Below the pieces are notes generated by a model. It was not told the origin of the DNA. It saw nothing but the letters and a program-made list of their open reading frames with translations, and did no database searches. 64,000 nucleotides of DNA, taken from Chryseobacterium soldanellicola. GTDB taxonomy: Bacteria; Bacteroidota; Bacteroidia; Flavobacteriales; Weeksellaceae. The position numbers and the translations under genes were made by a program. Positions 1-11,003 of the stretch are shown here, one piece after another. Location: assembly GCF_900100115.1 (NCBI RefSeq), contig NZ_FNKL01000001.1, positions 496,001-560,000 of the forward strand, given 5' to 3'. Each line of letters starts with the position of its first letter. The stretch's first letter is position 1.

Positions 1-62
1 CACGACCCAACAAGCAGTAATCCTATGTTTAAAGTATATTTTAAAAGTGTTTTTTTAATCAT
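1..62 (-). CDS. N-terminus of a probable lipoprotein (truncated by window edge)
   Basis: An ATG at 60-62 opens a frame that runs off the left edge. It reads MIKKTLLKYTLNIGLLLVGS followed by a codon starting TG. If that codon is TGT or TGC, the end forms an LVGS-C lipobox. The start lies 17 bp after the stop of the GH43 gene at 80-1198, so it is probably the next gene of the xylan locus. Secreted lipoproteins of this kind in such loci are often further glycosidases or surface glycan-binding proteins, but only 20 residues are visible and no function can be assigned. Confidence 0.6.
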   Translation of the reverse strand, partial: MIKKTLLKYTLNIGLLLVGS

Positions 63-79
63 AATTAGTTTTTTTGAAT

Positions 80-1198
80 TTAATATTTAATGATTTGCTC
101 GGTCCAGGTTGGCCCTGTGATGTAGAACATTCCGTTTTTGTAATGAACTGGCTCGATTCCCATTTGCGGACCCAGCTCCCAGGGCTGAAAAGTCTGACTG
201 TAGGGATAAGGTCTTTTTTCGTACATAAAATAATGACAGGAATTCCAGAGATTCCCGTCTGGACCGATGAACAATGCATTGTGTCCGGTTTCCTGATAAG
301 GGTCTTCGGTATCGGTAAAGAATAGATTATCGTAGCCGTTTTCTTTTGCCATTTCGGTTCTGTAACCTTTTTTGCGAGTTCCAAAAATCGGTTCTGGTGA
401 AGCGAGTTCCCAAGGTCCTAAAGGTGATTTTGATTTTAACAAACCGACTTCATAACCTCTTGTCCATGTGGAGAAAAACATAAAATAGGTTCCTTCTTTT
501 TTAATCACGAAAGGCCCTTCGATTCCGCCAACCATCCATTCCGGCCAGCCGGGTTGTTTTTTGTCGAGAAATTTTTGAATAGGTGTGGTTAGCTTTCCTG
601 TTTTCAAATCAATTTTAGCCTGAAAAAGTCCGTTACCACTGCAATAGAGATAAACCTGACCGTCTTCGTCTTCAAATAAAGTTGAATCATTGTTATATTG
701 AGGCGTCAAAGGTCCGTTGACCAATTTGTAAGGACCTGTAACTTTATCTGCTGAAAATAGCCAAACATTGTGCGTAGCCATTCCTTTTGGGTCTTCTTTC
801 GTCACTTTTCCACTGTTTACGGTAAGCCAGTATTTTCCTTTAATAAAGTGAATTTCAGGCGCCCAGAATCTGCCATTGTAAGGTGTATCTTTCGGAAGTT
901 TTTTGGCATCAATGATGAATGAATGTTGTTTCCAGTTGATTAAATCTTTTGAAACCAACATTCGCACACCTGGATTCGGGCCAGTCCAGACCGGATTGGA
1001 GGTTCCAACACAATACCACAAATCATCAACTTTAATAATGAAATGATCGCGCATAGAAATGGCAGAATCTCTGGTAATCGGATTAGTGTAGCGAAATTCT
1101 TTCTGTAAAGAAGTTTTGCTTTTTTCAACCTGAGCAAAAACACCATTCAAAGGAAAAATAAATAATGAAAATGCCAGAATATTTTTTAAAATGTTCAT
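80..1198 (-). CDS. GH43-family glycosidase, secreted
   Basis: The 372-residue protein has a signal peptide (about residues 1-22, ending VFAQ) and then one five-bladed-propeller GH43 domain. Likely active-site segments are TNPITRDSAISMRD (region of the general base), DSTLFEDEDGQVYLY (central Asp strand) and GGIEGPFVIKKEGTYF (general-acid Glu). GH43 enzymes remove arabinofuranose or xylose from xylan and arabinan with inversion. The neighbours (GH115, GH31, two more GH43, xylA/xylB) point to arabinoxylan side chains or xylo-oligosaccharides as substrate. Its N-terminus differs from the WADAPD and CYPDP types upstream, so it is probably a different subfamily. Exact specificity cannot be read from sequence. 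Confidence 0.85.
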   Translation of the reverse strand: MNILKNILAFSLFIFPLNGVFAQVEKSKTSLQKEFRYTNPITRDSAISMRDHFIIKVDDLWYCVGTSNPVWTGPNPGVRMLVSKDLINWKQHSFIIDAKKLPKDTPYNGRFWAPEIHFIKGKYWLTVNSGKVTKEDPKGMATHNVWLFSADKVTGPYKLVNGPLTPQYNNDSTLFEDEDGQVYLYCSGNGLFQAKIDLKTGKLTTPIQKFLDKKQPGWPEWMVGGIEGPFVIKKEGTYFMFFSTWTRGYEVGLLKSKSPLGPWELASPEPIFGTRKKGYRTEMAKENGYDNLFFTDTEDPYQETGHNALFIGPDGNLWNSCHYFMYEKRPYPYSQTFQPWELGPQMGIEPVHYKNGMFYITGPTWTEQIIKY

Positions 1199-1225
1199 AA
1201 TTTTAATTTTATCTTTTTATGTTTA

Positions 1226-1267
1226 TAGGATTGCATCCTATTCTCTGTTAAATCGTCCCGTTGGGAC
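1226..1267. repeat. Pair of short hairpins between GH115 and GH43 genes
   Basis: Two perfect inverted repeats sit in the 80-bp gap: TAGGAT-TGC-ATCCTA (1226-1240) and GTCCC-GTT-GGGAC (1255-1267). They resemble short REP-like intergenic hairpins of Bacteroidetes and could stabilise or partly end the polycistronic transcript. A regulatory role is inference. Confidence 0.45.
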
Positions 1268-1278
1268 TTTTTGGATAA

Positions 1279-3837
1279 TTATCTTTTGTACGGACTTTCA
1301 TCCATTTTCAAATACGTTTCTTCGTAGCCGCCATTATCAACGACAATTTTGTACAAAACAATTCCAGGGTCTAAAGGTTCGATTGTCAGAATACAATTTC
1401 CGTTTTGATTTGCAGAGAGCGTGAATGTTTCCACCTTTTCCACCAATCTTGCAGCAGCTGCAGGGTACATTTTGGAGTAATTATTTGCCCACGTCAAATC
1501 CTGATTGATGCCAATTATTTTTGAATCACTTTTATCAAAATAAGCTTTAATACTATGACCTCCTTTTTTGAAAGGAAGTGTAGAATCAAAGAAAAAATGA
1601 ACTTTTACAGTTGAGGGATTATTTTTTAATTTGAATTGATATGTAATGGAGGAACCGTCTGTTTTCTCAGTGTAAGGCATTAAAGAAATTCCGGAAAGCG
1701 TTCTTCCCAAATCAGGAATGATTGTCCATTTTGTTTTGGACGAAGCTTTTGTTTCAAAAAAATGTTCGGCTTCCATTGCAACTACGCCATTTTTCTCTTC
1801 AAAAATGTAACCGCCAATTTTAGCTTCTTCGGGCGTAATTCTGTAAACCGTTGGCTTGATATTTCCTTCTTTCGGCTCGTCCCAGGATTTGTAACCGATG
1901 TGGGTTTGGTCCATCATATGGTTCCATTTTCCGCCGGAAATATTCAGGTTGTAATCTTTGGTGTATTCAGCATCTCTGGCGAAACATTCATCGGCATAAT
2001 CTGCCCAATAATTGGCTTTCGGATCTTTTTCATCCGCCAGTTTGTGATTCATTGCCACTGCATAATACATATCATAAAGATTTGCCATTGCCCGAACGGG
2101 ATGCAAAACGATTTGTTTGTAGGTGTCTTTGTAAGCTTCGTCAAAAGTAATAAATTGTCTTAAAGCTCTTGTTTCCAAAGCTAAATATGAATCTTTTACC
2201 TGCAGAAACTCTCCACTTTCAAGATTGTAAGTCTTATGATTCATCATTTCTGCGGAAACTCTTGAATTATATTTGCAATACAGATTGATGATTTCTACAA
2301 TTTCCTTCGCATTGTTCTTTCCAAATTGATCTTCAGCAAATTTTACGGTATAATTCTCAAGATTATCTTGGGTAAAAGAAGTTGGGTTCCACGCCATATT
2401 CAGGAAGAAATCCATTGGATATTCGTTAGGTTTTAAATCTCCTACATTCAGAATCCAGATTTTATCAACTCCATAGCTGTAAGTCAGCTGCAGCTGTTCC
2501 CACATGTGCGGAATCTGTGTCATATTCAGCCATTGATAGGCTCTCGGAGCACCATGCAAATCGACGTGATAATACATTCCGTAACCGCCTGGATGTTTTT
2601 TGGCATCGAGGTAAGGCAATCGGCGGACATTTCCCCAATTGTCATCACAAAGCAGAATTGTCATATCGTCCGGAACTTTCATTCCTTGGTCGTAATAATC
2701 CAAAACTTCGCTGTACAATGCCCAAAGCTGAGGCGTTTCTTTCGCAGGTTTTTTGGTTACTTTTTCAATAATTTTTCTCTGATCCTGCATAATTTTCTCC
2801 AACAATTTGAAGTTAGCTTCGGCACTTCCCAAATCGCTCATCGGTTCGTCGCCGTCGCCGCGCATTCCCATTGTTACGAGATTGTCGTAGTTTTTATTTC
2901 GGCTGAATCCGTCTTCCCAAAATTTCAGAAGCGCATCTTTGTTGGTGTGGTAATTCCATTCGCCGTTTCCATATTCTTTTCGGTGATTTCCCCATTCTTT
3001 TTGGGCACGCATCATCGGCTCGTGGTGCGAAGTTCCCATCACGATTCCGTATTCGTCTGCCACTTTCGGATTAAGCGGATCGTCTTCATTAAATGCTTTT
3101 CCCCACATTGCGGGCCAAAGATAATTGGCTCGGAGACGAAGCAAAAGCTCAAACATATTCGCATACATCTTGCTGTTGATGCCTCCAAATTTGGTTCTTG
3201 CCCACGTTCCGAAAGCCGGTTCTTCATCATTAATGAAAATACCGCGATACTTTACTTTAGGCTCACCTGAAGCGAAATATCCCGGAACAACATACGCTGA
3301 AGAACGCTTTTTTACGGGAACATCATTCCAGTAATACCATGGAGAAACGCCTAATTGTTTGGATAATTCATAGATTCCATAGATAGTTCCTCTCCTGTCG
3401 CTTCCGGCGATGATGAGTTTTTTGGATTTTGAGTTTGAATTTTCTATGGTTGTGATGACGAAGCTTTCCCATTTTCCTTTTAAATCTTTGGCATTGATTT
3501 TTTTTGATGAAATAAGTTTGTCAATCAATTTATTTGTGCCTAAAGTTCCAATGATGATTTCAAATTCGCCGGAAGTTTCCGTAGTTGAAAGATTGGGCGT
3601 TTTTCCTGTCACTTTTTGAATATCTGACTGTAGATCTTTCGCAGCACGAATGACCGCAACATTTTCGGACTTATCGTAAAATAAATTTGCAACATTTCCT
3701 TCCGTCGAAACAAGAGGAAAACCGCTATCATTTGAAATGATATTCTCTGTGATTCCCGAAGTTTGCTGGCCAGAAAAAACTCCGCTTTCAAATAAACAAA
3801 GCAGTAGAATTATTTTGATATTTTTATAGGTTATCAT
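1279..3837 (-). CDS. GH115 xylan alpha-1,2-glucuronidase
   Basis: The 852-residue length and segments such as SPWYYWNDVPVKK, YRGIFINDEEPAFGTW, KMYANMFELLLRLRANYLWPAMW and MGTSHHEPMMRAQKEW are characteristic of GH115. The family removes glucuronic or 4-O-methylglucuronic acid from internal or terminal xylose of glucuronoxylan. A signal peptide covers about residues 1-23 (VFSGQ). An N-terminal alpha/beta domain precedes the catalytic barrel, and a C-terminal beta domain begins near GVVAMEAEHF. The released uronic acid fits uxuA and the SDR upstream in the same locus. It begins 43 bp after the GH31 gene stop, probably in one transcript. Confidence 0.93.
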   Translation of the reverse strand: MITYKNIKIILLLCLFESGVFSGQQTSGITENIISNDSGFPLVSTEGNVANLFYDKSENVAVIRAAKDLQSDIQKVTGKTPNLSTTETSGEFEIIIGTLGTNKLIDKLISSKKINAKDLKGKWESFVITTIENSNSKSKKLIIAGSDRRGTIYGIYELSKQLGVSPWYYWNDVPVKKRSSAYVVPGYFASGEPKVKYRGIFINDEEPAFGTWARTKFGGINSKMYANMFELLLRLRANYLWPAMWGKAFNEDDPLNPKVADEYGIVMGTSHHEPMMRAQKEWGNHRKEYGNGEWNYHTNKDALLKFWEDGFSRNKNYDNLVTMGMRGDGDEPMSDLGSAEANFKLLEKIMQDQRKIIEKVTKKPAKETPQLWALYSEVLDYYDQGMKVPDDMTILLCDDNWGNVRRLPYLDAKKHPGGYGMYYHVDLHGAPRAYQWLNMTQIPHMWEQLQLTYSYGVDKIWILNVGDLKPNEYPMDFFLNMAWNPTSFTQDNLENYTVKFAEDQFGKNNAKEIVEIINLYCKYNSRVSAEMMNHKTYNLESGEFLQVKDSYLALETRALRQFITFDEAYKDTYKQIVLHPVRAMANLYDMYYAVAMNHKLADEKDPKANYWADYADECFARDAEYTKDYNLNISGGKWNHMMDQTHIGYKSWDEPKEGNIKPTVYRITPEEAKIGGYIFEEKNGVVAMEAEHFFETKASSKTKWTIIPDLGRTLSGISLMPYTEKTDGSSITYQFKLKNNPSTVKVHFFFDSTLPFKKGGHSIKAYFDKSDSKIIGINQDLTWANNYSKMYPAAAARLVEKVETFTLSANQNGNCILTIEPLDPGIVLYKIVVDNGGYEETYLKMDESPYKR

Positions 3838-3880
3838 GTTGATTTTAATTCTGTTAAAGGCTTTAATGCTTTATTATTTT

Positions 3881-6349
3881 TCAGAATATCACCTTAATAT
3901 TTTTACCCGAATAAGCCACCGTTTTCTGCTGACCATTCGGAAGAATAATGCTGAAGTTTCTTTTGTCGATCATTCCTTTATATTTTCCTTTTCGGGCATC
4001 GATGGTGAGTGTTTGGGATTTGTCATTCCAGTGCATTGGTATTTGGGTAAATTCTCCTTTTTCGTAATTGTAATTGTCGAATTCGTCTTCATATAAGACA
4101 AAATCCGCATTTGAGCCCGGATAGATTTTTAAGGTTAAATTATCCCATTTTTTCTCAGTCGCATACTGAACATCAGGGCCAATAGGAATAATACTTCCAC
4201 CTTTTACATACAATGGAATGGCTTGAATGTTGACTGTTTTTTCTATTTCCTGTCCGCCTTTATATTTTGCGTTGGTCCAGTAGTCATACCATTCGGAACC
4301 GGACGGAAGGTAGACTTTAACGGTTTTATTTTGGGTGAAATCTACACTGGAAACTAAACCTTCTTTTTTGCTTTCCTCTTTTTTGTTCCAACCTTCATTT
4401 TCATCGGTTTTTACTATTTTTTCAGGAGTATATTGTGCATTCAGTACGGGAGCAACTAAAAATGCTTTTCCGAACATATATTCATTATTAAGATCCCAAA
4501 CTTTTTTATCTGAAGAAAAATCCATTGCAAGCGGCCGCATAAAACTCGACTGATTTTTGGAAACATCCCACGAAACGGAATAAACATAAGGCAGCAAGCT
4601 ATATCGTAACCTGATGAATTTCTCTACAGCATCATATATAGGCTCTCCTTTTTTCCCAAACTGGTAGATTTCTCTCGGCACATCGGTTCCATGTGAACGC
4701 ATCATGGGCGTGAATGTTCCATATTGCAACCAGCGCACATAAAGTTCCTGAAACATCGGATTTTTTGACCCTGAACTTTCAGTCCAGCCTTTTTTATATG
4801 TTCCGGCAAAAAATCCGCCGATATCAGAATTGAAATTAGGATTTCCAGTGAGGGTAAAATTCAGACCTGCCGGAACCTGGTTGCGTAAAGATTCCCAGGA
4901 AGAATTAACATCTCCGGACCATGTATTGGCTCCATATCTCTGCTGACCGGCAAATGCTGATCTTGTCAAAATAAAAACTCTTTTGTCGCTTGTAGTTGCC
5001 CGCTGATGATCATAAACCCCACCGACAGCCATTAATGGATAAGCATTTCTGACTTTTCTGAACGAACCTAAATACGTTTTTGTATCTAAATCTTCCGGTT
5101 TCTGGCTGAGATGATCCGGTTCTGTAGAATCCATCCACCAAGTATCTACGCCAAGGCTAAAAACACCTTTATTAAGATATTTCCAGTAAATATCTCTGGC
5201 TTCCGGATTGTAAGCATCGTAAACACGCACTCCGGAAGGATAATTCATATCGGGAGGCCAGACTTCTCTGCCGGATTCCGGCCAGGTTTTAAAATTAAAA
5301 AGCATTCCTTTTTTATCCATTTCACGGTAAGGATTGGTCATTGGCCCGAATGACGACCAGATGGAAACAGACAAATGCGCATTCATTCCGTGGATATCGC
5401 CAATCATTTTTTTGGCGTCGGGAAAATCCGGACTGATAAAATCCATCGCATTCCATTGGTAATTGTTTCCCCAATACTGCCAATCCTGAATAATTCCGTC
5501 TAAAGGAACTTTCAAATCACGGTATTTTTTAACGACATCTACAATTTCAGCCTGACTTTTATAGCGTTCTTTGCTTTGCCAGAAACCATACGTCCATAAT
5601 GGGAGCATCGGAACATTGCCGGTAAGATCACGCATTGAAGCAACCACGCCGTCAGCGTTTCCGCCGTACATAAAATAATAGTCAATGCCTTCTCCCACTT
5701 CAGAAGAAAATGATGTTTTCTGAGTAGTATCGGTAAACTGAGTCGGAGATTCATTATCCCAAAAAACGCCGTAACCTTTTACAGACTGGAAGAAAGGCAC
5801 AAAATCCCAAGTATTGTTCTGCACCATTCTGATGTCCTGATTCCGTTGGGATAATTTTCCACTTTGCAAAATTCCCAAACCGTAAATCGGCTCGTCTTTT
5901 TCCAGCTGAAAAGCTTGCATTACAGAATAGGTAGAATTTCCGGCATCATTGAAAGGTTTAAAATTACTTCCTTTTTCCTTTAGAAGTTCTCTTCCAGATG
6001 TTGTGGCATACGCTATTTCGCCGTTTTTCGTATTAACGGATATTTGCAGATCATTTGTTTTTATTAATAGAATATCTTTATTTTCTGTAACAGAGAATTT
6101 TGTTTTTTGTTCGTTTTTAATAACAGATAAACTGTTTTTGGTGAATGATTTTCCTGCAGGATATTTGATGATCCGTACTGTGTGAAATCCGTAAAACTTC
6201 ATTTCCACATTCGTATCAGCCGTAGAAAAACTTAATCCTGTGTCAGTTTTTTTATATGACTGCGCATTGATATTCTGATTCATCATGAACACTAATGTGA
6301 CCGCGATGAAATATGCTTTTATTCTATTAAAATTCATTCTTGTTATCAT
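3881..6349 (-). CDS. GH31 alpha-glycosidase, probable alpha-xylosidase
   Basis: The 822-residue secreted protein has a signal peptide ending near NINAQ. The GH31 barrel contains GIIQDWQYWG, then WWMDSTEPD with the expected nucleophile Asp, then WSGDVNSSWE with the expected acid/base Asp. A C-terminal DUF5110-type beta domain follows (about residues 720-800). GH31 includes alpha-xylosidases, alpha-glucosidases and transglucosidases. The xylan context favours an alpha-xylosidase, but that is inference. The start could be four codons in (MNFNRIKAYF); either start leaves the signal peptide. It lies 26 bp after the esterase gene. Confidence 0.88.
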   Translation of the reverse strand: MITRMNFNRIKAYFIAVTLVFMMNQNINAQSYKKTDTGLSFSTADTNVEMKFYGFHTVRIIKYPAGKSFTKNSLSVIKNEQKTKFSVTENKDILLIKTNDLQISVNTKNGEIAYATTSGRELLKEKGSNFKPFNDAGNSTYSVMQAFQLEKDEPIYGLGILQSGKLSQRNQDIRMVQNNTWDFVPFFQSVKGYGVFWDNESPTQFTDTTQKTSFSSEVGEGIDYYFMYGGNADGVVASMRDLTGNVPMLPLWTYGFWQSKERYKSQAEIVDVVKKYRDLKVPLDGIIQDWQYWGNNYQWNAMDFISPDFPDAKKMIGDIHGMNAHLSVSIWSSFGPMTNPYREMDKKGMLFNFKTWPESGREVWPPDMNYPSGVRVYDAYNPEARDIYWKYLNKGVFSLGVDTWWMDSTEPDHLSQKPEDLDTKTYLGSFRKVRNAYPLMAVGGVYDHQRATTSDKRVFILTRSAFAGQQRYGANTWSGDVNSSWESLRNQVPAGLNFTLTGNPNFNSDIGGFFAGTYKKGWTESSGSKNPMFQELYVRWLQYGTFTPMMRSHGTDVPREIYQFGKKGEPIYDAVEKFIRLRYSLLPYVYSVSWDVSKNQSSFMRPLAMDFSSDKKVWDLNNEYMFGKAFLVAPVLNAQYTPEKIVKTDENEGWNKKEESKKEGLVSSVDFTQNKTVKVYLPSGSEWYDYWTNAKYKGGQEIEKTVNIQAIPLYVKGGSIIPIGPDVQYATEKKWDNLTLKIYPGSNADFVLYEDEFDNYNYEKGEFTQIPMHWNDKSQTLTIDARKGKYKGMIDKRNFSIILPNGQQKTVAYSGKNIKVIF

Positions 6350-6375
6350 GATTGAATTAATTTTCAGACTGTTTT

Positions 6376-7317
<942 letters not shown>

Positions 7318-7344
7318 TCATCATTTATGTAATATTTACCGCCT

Positions 7345-8964
7345 TTATTGTGTGATTGAGGAATCCGTTATTCTGAAAAAATCAACATCAACGAAACCTC
7401 CTGTATTTTTTGTGGCGTAATTAAAAATCGCGAATTTAGATCCCATAAACAATCTTCTGTAGTCAAAAATCATTTTGTATCCTTTTTCCATAACCGTCCA
7501 GTTTTTTTGGTCGATGCTGTAAGAAAAATCTGCCAAATCCTTTCCAAGGTTAAAATCTGCTTCAATACGAAGATAAATTGTATCTGAATTTAAAGGAACT
7601 CTCTTCTTTTCTTCCTTTTTAACACTCAAAATAGCCTTTGTTTTATTATCAAGACTGACTTCATTGGTAGAAAATGTAATAAATTTATGATTGCCTTCTT
7701 TTACAATTGATAACAATCCTGAATCTCCGTTGAAAGCGCTGAATCCTGTAATGTCTCCATCTTTCATTCCTTTCAAATCTAAAGCAACGATCGCACTGGA
7801 TTTTGGGCCGGTCATTCTTTGCGTTAAAGTATTCGGGGCAGCGTAAATATTGTCCACTACCCGACTCGTTTTCAGTCTCATAAATCCTTTTCGGCCGGAT
7901 AATGACCAGGCTTCGTTTACAGGATTGTGATTCCACTGCCACTGGATTTTCAATTTTTTATCAGAAAACTCGTCGCTTTCTACGATCTTATTTTTAGGTT
8001 TGAATGGAGGAAGAGGAATTTCACCATGTAAAGGAATTTTTCCGTTATCCCCCAAAACCGGCCAGTCGTTTTCCCATTGTACCGGAATCAAAATCGGGAC
8101 GCGCCCGACTCCGCCTCTGTCCTGAAAAATAAGCGAATACCAGTTGCCATTCTTATCATCAATCAAAGCCCCTTGCCCGGCATAAGAAAATCCTAAAAAG
8201 TTGTCTTCCAGAATCACTTTTTTCTCATAAGGTCCGGTCACTTTATAGGCTCTGTAGACTTCCTGACGTCGTTTTTCACCTTTAGGCCATGAAATCATCA
8301 TCATGTAATATTTCCCGTTTCTTTTAATGATCTGATTGCCTTCTAAAAGTCCGGTTTCTGACGAATCTTTCTGAAAAACTACAGTTCCATCGGGATTTCC
8401 GATGATTTCTTTAAAATCAGGACTTAGTTCAAAAACTTTATTGGAAGTAAAAACATACACCTTGTCATCATCATCAAAAAACAAAGAAGCATCGTGAAAA
8501 TGTCTGGTTCTGGTAATCAATTTCCATTGGCCCGTTTCGGGATTGTCCGTTACATAAAAATACGACTTGAAAGGCTCATCATTCGGAGAAAACAAAACGT
8601 AATATTTCCCTTTATGATAGCGGATGGAAGAAGCCCATTGCCCGCGGCCGTACACAGTACCGTTAAGCAAATCATATTTGGAATTGTCATTGAGAGTATT
8701 AAAAACATAGCTTGACATTTCCCAATGTACAAGATCTTTGGAATGCATTACGGGAGCTCCCGGCATCAGGTGCATTGTGGTGCTTATAAGGTAGAAATCT
8801 TCACCATTTCTCGTTACTGACAGATCCGGAGCATCTGCCCAAATAATCGGATTGGTAAATGCTGTTTTCTGCTGCTTCTGAGAAGGATTTATCTGGGCTG
8901 AAAGGAGATTCAGCCCGATAAATCCGTAAAAAGAAACTATATAAAATGTGTTATTAATTTTCAA
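7345..8964 (-). CDS. GH43-family beta-xylosidase / arabinofuranosidase with C-terminal beta-sandwich
   Basis: The 539-residue exported enzyme has a signal peptide ending LLSAQ. The catalytic propeller shows WADAPDLSVTRNGEDFYLIS (base Asp), FHDASLFFDDDDKVYVF (central Asp) and LLEGNQIIKRNGKYYMM (acid Glu). From about residue 330 a concanavalin-like sandwich follows (VESDEFSDKKLKIQWQWNHN), a module found in many GH43 xylosidases. It probably releases xylose or arabinose from xylo-oligosaccharides. It shares only the general fold with the GH43 at 9210-10928 and is not a recent duplicate. Confidence 0.88.
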   Translation of the reverse strand: MKINNTFYIVSFYGFIGLNLLSAQINPSQKQQKTAFTNPIIWADAPDLSVTRNGEDFYLISTTMHLMPGAPVMHSKDLVHWEMSSYVFNTLNDNSKYDLLNGTVYGRGQWASSIRYHKGKYYVLFSPNDEPFKSYFYVTDNPETGQWKLITRTRHFHDASLFFDDDDKVYVFTSNKVFELSPDFKEIIGNPDGTVVFQKDSSETGLLEGNQIIKRNGKYYMMMISWPKGEKRRQEVYRAYKVTGPYEKKVILEDNFLGFSYAGQGALIDDKNGNWYSLIFQDRGGVGRVPILIPVQWENDWPVLGDNGKIPLHGEIPLPPFKPKNKIVESDEFSDKKLKIQWQWNHNPVNEAWSLSGRKGFMRLKTSRVVDNIYAAPNTLTQRMTGPKSSAIVALDLKGMKDGDITGFSAFNGDSGLLSIVKEGNHKFITFSTNEVSLDNKTKAILSVKKEEKKRVPLNSDTIYLRIEADFNLGKDLADFSYSIDQKNWTVMEKGYKMIFDYRRLFMGSKFAIFNYATKNTGGFVDVDFFRITDSSITQ

Positions 8965-9020
8965 AACTTTACTATTTGGTTTGTCGATTTAATTCTTTAA
9001 TTCAATTTTAAAAGAAAACA

Positions 9021-9094
9021 CTTTGACAGGCTCAGTGTGACATTGCTAATGCTAACCGTCTTACTTCAAACGTGTCAGGCTGAGCCTGTCGAAG
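9021..9094. repeat. Dispersed inverted repeat, TGAGCCTGTCGAA family
   Basis: The left part (CTTTGACAGGCTCAGTGTGACA) and right part (GTGTCAGGCTGAGCCTGTCGAAG) form an imperfect long inverted repeat. A cleaner copy of the same family lies at 57821-57904. It occupies the gap between two GH43 genes and is a REP-like element, not coding. Confidence 0.7.
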
Positions 9095-9111
9095 CCTCGT
9101 TTTCTATTAGA

Positions 9112-9174
9112 TTTTGGCTAAAGCCTGTTTTGATTCTTCCTTATTAAACGGGCTAAAGCCCGTTCCTATTGATA
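9112..9174. repeat. Dispersed REP-like repeat, GGCTAAAGCC family (copy 1)
   Basis: TTTTGGCTAAAGCC is followed by a spacer and then a hairpin ACGGGCTAAAGCCCGT with the tail TCCTATTGAT. The same two-part plan recurs at 51825-51888 and 62773-62838, so this is a mobile or amplified intergenic element. Confidence 0.75.
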
Positions 9175-9209
9175 ATTTCCCTGTGATTATAAACCGGTCG
9201 AACTATACA

Positions 9210-10928
9210 TTAATCAGGTTTAATATCGTTAGACGAAGTGCTGTACAAACCAATCAGGCTTCCGGTAAATCCTCCCGCGACATCCGTAGAAAGGATATCC
9301 CCAGAGACTGAATCTCCAAGGTTTTTGAAGTTTTTGCCATCTAAAGAATAATTAAAATTAAGGTCATCTTTTTCACCCACAACCTGTAATCTGACTGTTT
9401 TTGAAATTGAAATCTTTTCACTGGCAATCAGTTTTGATTCTCCTTTTTCTGTTCTTTCTAAAACGATATAAAAATCTTTATCCTTTTTTGTAATCCCAAA
9501 AACATAGTTGAATCTTTCACTTTGGTAACAGGTAATTCCGGCCAGCTCTTTTTCTGATTTCGGTTTGAAATCCAGTGTTACGGAAGTTTCAAAATCTTCA
9601 TGCTGCAATCTGTGAAATAATGCCGAAACCGGTGCCAATGCATTAATATTGGTCTCAAAAGGGTTTATTTTTACTCCGTTTTTAGAAATGCTGATAAAAT
9701 TTTCGCGCGGTCCGCGCATGGCGATCCAACGGTAATCCAGATTTTTATCCGTCAGCTTGTCAGAATATGTGAAGTTTCCGTTCGGGAAAAATCCGTTTTG
9801 TCCTTTCTCGTTTTTTACGCCTTCCGGTAATTTTAATTTTGGCTTCATCGGAACTAAACCGTTTTGGAAGACAGGATACGTTCCGCTCCAGTCTACCGGA
9901 AGGATGAAAGTTTCGCGGCCGCTGTTTACTCTGTTATTTACATTGGGACGAATGGCTAAAAAGACACCGTAATATTTTCCATCAGGAGTTTCCACCAGAT
10001 CAGCGTGACCGGCCCAATCCACCTTATCTTTTCTGTCTTTAGGGAAATACCGCTGCGTCAATATAGGATTATTTCCTGCAGGAACAAATGGGCCTTTTGG
10101 AGAATCTGACATAAAAATAACTTCGCTGTGGTTACCGCCAGTTCCGCCTTCCGCACACATCAGAAAATATTTTCCGTTCTTTTTATACAAATGCGGACCT
10201 TCTATCCAGATCGGTTTTTGGGAAAGGTCAACACCGCCGTTTACAATAATTTTATCTGAACCTGCGACCACCTGGTCTTTTTCCAAATCATAATCCCACA
10301 TCTTGATGACACGATGCCCGTTATACTGCTCAGTTCCTTTCGGCGGCGCATCATTGTGAACGATATAAGCTTTACCATCATCATCAAAAAAAATGGAAGG
10401 ATCAATACCGTCAAAATTCAACTTCTGCACTTCACTCCAGCCTTTTGCAGGATCTTTGGTTTTCACAACCATATTCCCGATTCCACTGGCGATCTGCGTG
10501 GTAATCATGTAGAAAGTATCATTATGCTTGTTGTATTTAATATCCGGCGCATAGATTCCCTGTGAAACGCCTGATTTTTCCACTTTCAGCTGTGAAGGCC
10601 TGTCCAGGACGTGCCCTACCTGCTTCCAGTTGACCAAATCTTTAGATGTGAAAATGGGAACACCCGGAAACATTGAAAATGAGGAATTTACAAGATAATA
10701 ATCATCTCCTTTTCTGGTAATACTTGGATCAGGATAACATCCCTGGAGAATCGGTGAATAAAACTCGTCTTCTTTCAGAGGATTGTTTGTATATATTTTA
10801 TCATTTCCGCGATAGAAAAAGTCTGAAAAGGTCTGTCCTGAAATACTATCAAAAAATAATAGAGCTACAGCAGCCGTCAGCATTGTTTTCTTTTTTAAAA
10901 ATACCGGATTCATTATTATCTGTCTCAT
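9210..10928 (-). CDS. GH43-family beta-xylosidase / arabinofuranosidase, two-domain
   Basis: The 572-residue exported protein begins its catalytic domain with LQGCYPDPSITRKGDDYY (general base Asp), a classic beta-xylosidase-type GH43 start. DGIDPSIFFDDDGKAYIV and WIEGPHLYKKNGKYFL (acid Glu) follow. A C-terminal beta-sandwich runs from about residue 400 (DKNLDYRWIAMRGP). The signal peptide ends near SISGQ, and an internal ATG five codons in is an equally good start. It likely cleaves xylobiose or arabinosylated xylo-oligosaccharides. It is the first glycosidase after the SDR gene. Confidence 0.88.
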   Translation of the reverse strand: MRQIIMNPVFLKKKTMLTAAVALLFFDSISGQTFSDFFYRGNDKIYTNNPLKEDEFYSPILQGCYPDPSITRKGDDYYLVNSSFSMFPGVPIFTSKDLVNWKQVGHVLDRPSQLKVEKSGVSQGIYAPDIKYNKHNDTFYMITTQIASGIGNMVVKTKDPAKGWSEVQKLNFDGIDPSIFFDDDGKAYIVHNDAPPKGTEQYNGHRVIKMWDYDLEKDQVVAGSDKIIVNGGVDLSQKPIWIEGPHLYKKNGKYFLMCAEGGTGGNHSEVIFMSDSPKGPFVPAGNNPILTQRYFPKDRKDKVDWAGHADLVETPDGKYYGVFLAIRPNVNNRVNSGRETFILPVDWSGTYPVFQNGLVPMKPKLKLPEGVKNEKGQNGFFPNGNFTYSDKLTDKNLDYRWIAMRGPRENFISISKNGVKINPFETNINALAPVSALFHRLQHEDFETSVTLDFKPKSEKELAGITCYQSERFNYVFGITKKDKDFYIVLERTEKGESKLIASEKISISKTVRLQVVGEKDDLNFNYSLDGKNFKNLGDSVSGDILSTDVAGGFTGSLIGLYSTSSNDIKPD

Positions 10929-11003
10929 AGTATATTTTTTAGATTATTATTAGTTTTTTAAGTTTCTGTTGAAATATCTTTTAAAATTTATCTTTATTCA
11001 TTT

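Noticed and set aside
2506..3270. 254-codon plus-strand ORF
   Set aside because: It lies wholly antisense to the well-supported GH115 gene and its product has no domain features. It is a shadow frame.
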